A stretch of DNA of 64,000 nucleotides, taken from DATAOG01 sp963753685. Lineage in GTDB: Bacteria > Pseudomonadota > Alphaproteobacteria > Geminicoccales > Geminicoccaceae. The notes beneath the pieces are model-generated. The model saw nothing but the letters and a program-made list of their open reading frames with translations, made no database searches and was not told the DNA's origin. Every line of letters begins with the position of its first letter. Positions within the stretch are counted from its first letter, which is position 1. Positions 63,574-64,000 of the stretch are shown one piece after another. The translations under genes were made by a program, and so were the position numbers. Location: the NCBI GenBank assembly GCA_963753685.1, contig CAVWDE010000010.1, positions 62,001-126,000 of the forward strand. Direction: 5' to 3'.

Positions 63574-64000
63574 ATGCAGACGCGCGCAGGTCAGGACGTG
63601 ATGAGGGCAGCGGCGATCGCCGTGACCCTGGGCTGCATGACGACCAGCGCCTGGGCCCAGGTCGGCGAGCTGACCGATCGAACCAAGCTCCGGGTGTGCG
63701 CCGATCCCAGCAACCTGCCGTTCTCCGACAAGGCCGGCGAGGGCTTCGAGAACCGGATCGCCCAGCTGCTGGCGAGCAAGCTCGGGGTGCCGCTGACCTA
63801 CACCTGGTATCCGCAGACCACTGGCTTCGTGCGCAACACGCTCAATGCCGGCGCCTGCGACGTGGTGATCGGCATCCCGACGCCCAGCAGCCTGATGCAG
63901 AACACCAATCCCTACTTCCGCTCGAGCTATGCCCTGGTGCAGCGCGCCGACGCCAACCCCAAGATCACCTCGCTGCACGATCCGGCGCTCGCCGACCGCA
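63574..64000 (+). CDS. XoxJ/MxaJ-like periplasmic binding protein (3' end outside window)
   Basis: 142 codons visible. Signal peptide to about 29 (TSAWAQ), then ELTDRTKLRVCADPSNLPFSDKAGEGFENRIAQLLASKLGVPLTYTWYPQTTGFVRNTL and ACDVVIGIPTPS, the pattern of extracellular solute-binding proteins associated with quinoprotein dehydrogenases (XoxJ/MxaJ). XoxJ is thought to help activate XoxF. The start ATG is 10 bases after the cytochrome stop, so xoxF-G-J appear to form one unit. The C-terminal half lies beyond the window. Confidence 0.88.
   Translation, partial: MQTRAGQDVMRAAAIAVTLGCMTTSAWAQVGELTDRTKLRVCADPSNLPFSDKAGEGFENRIAQLLASKLGVPLTYTWYPQTTGFVRNTLNAGACDVVIGIPTPSSLMQNTNPYFRSSYALVQRADANPKITSLHDPALADR

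Overview
The window is high-GC DNA from an alphaproteobacterium, most likely of the Rhodospirillales / Geminicoccaceae type. This rests on a class I lysyl-tRNA synthetase, ccmABC followed directly by aconitase A, a GlgE-TreS/maltokinase-GlgB trehalose/glucan cluster, and a lanthanide-type PQQ methanol dehydrogenase cluster. The taxon is an inference; no rRNA, tRNA, CRISPR array or complete insertion sequence was seen.

Layout. (1) 1-5.1 kb: the end of an AidB-like acyl-CoA dehydrogenase, a family-5 solute-binding protein and, convergent to it, a PAS-GGDEF-EAL protein. (2) 5.5-21.2 kb: a branched-chain-amino-acid-type (HAAT) ABC transporter operon carrying acyl-CoA synthetase and PaaK-like genes. 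It looks interrupted twice: a nucleotidyltransferase-HEPN gene sits between the ATPase and permease genes, and a CapK / GT4 / Mur-ligase-like / CapK block lies between livM and the binding-protein gene. (3) 21.2-26.7 kb: ccmA-ccmB, a CcdAB toxin-antitoxin module with a perfect palindromic operator and a frameshifted toxin, ccmC (also frameshifted near its start), then acnA. (4) 26.8-28.4 kb: two tandem DUF29 genes and a Uma2-type nuclease-like gene. (5) 28.6-37.5 kb: glgE (with an extra N-terminal GH13 domain), treS-maltokinase fusion and glgB, then a membrane-anchored degenerate EAL protein. (6) 38.8-44.3 kb: housekeeping genes (HAD hydrolase, lysK, rsmB, purH). (7) 44.4-47.1 kb: a lower-GC islet with an unknown protein, then OsmC, Nudix and a small conserved hypothetical protein. 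(8) 47.1-64 kb: a PQQ/lanthanide methanol-oxidation neighbourhood (xoxF, cytochrome c, xoxJ-like binding protein, SoxYZ-like carrier, quinoprotein-relay metallohydrolase, pentapeptide-repeat protein, small secreted proteins). Interleaved with it are a PPK2 kinase, an App1-type phosphatase, motAB and two membrane-anchored coiled-coil paralogs.

Most interesting: the two neighbouring coiled-coil genes (57.85-60.87 kb) share a motif that recurs at exactly 126 nt (42 residues, six heptads), six times in one gene and twice in the other. Two toxin-antitoxin-type modules sit inside unrelated transport/maturation operons, and the HEPN insertion is bounded by GTGA at both junctions. Three single-base frameshifts (ccdB, ccmC, second coiled-coil gene) may be real decay or sequence errors.
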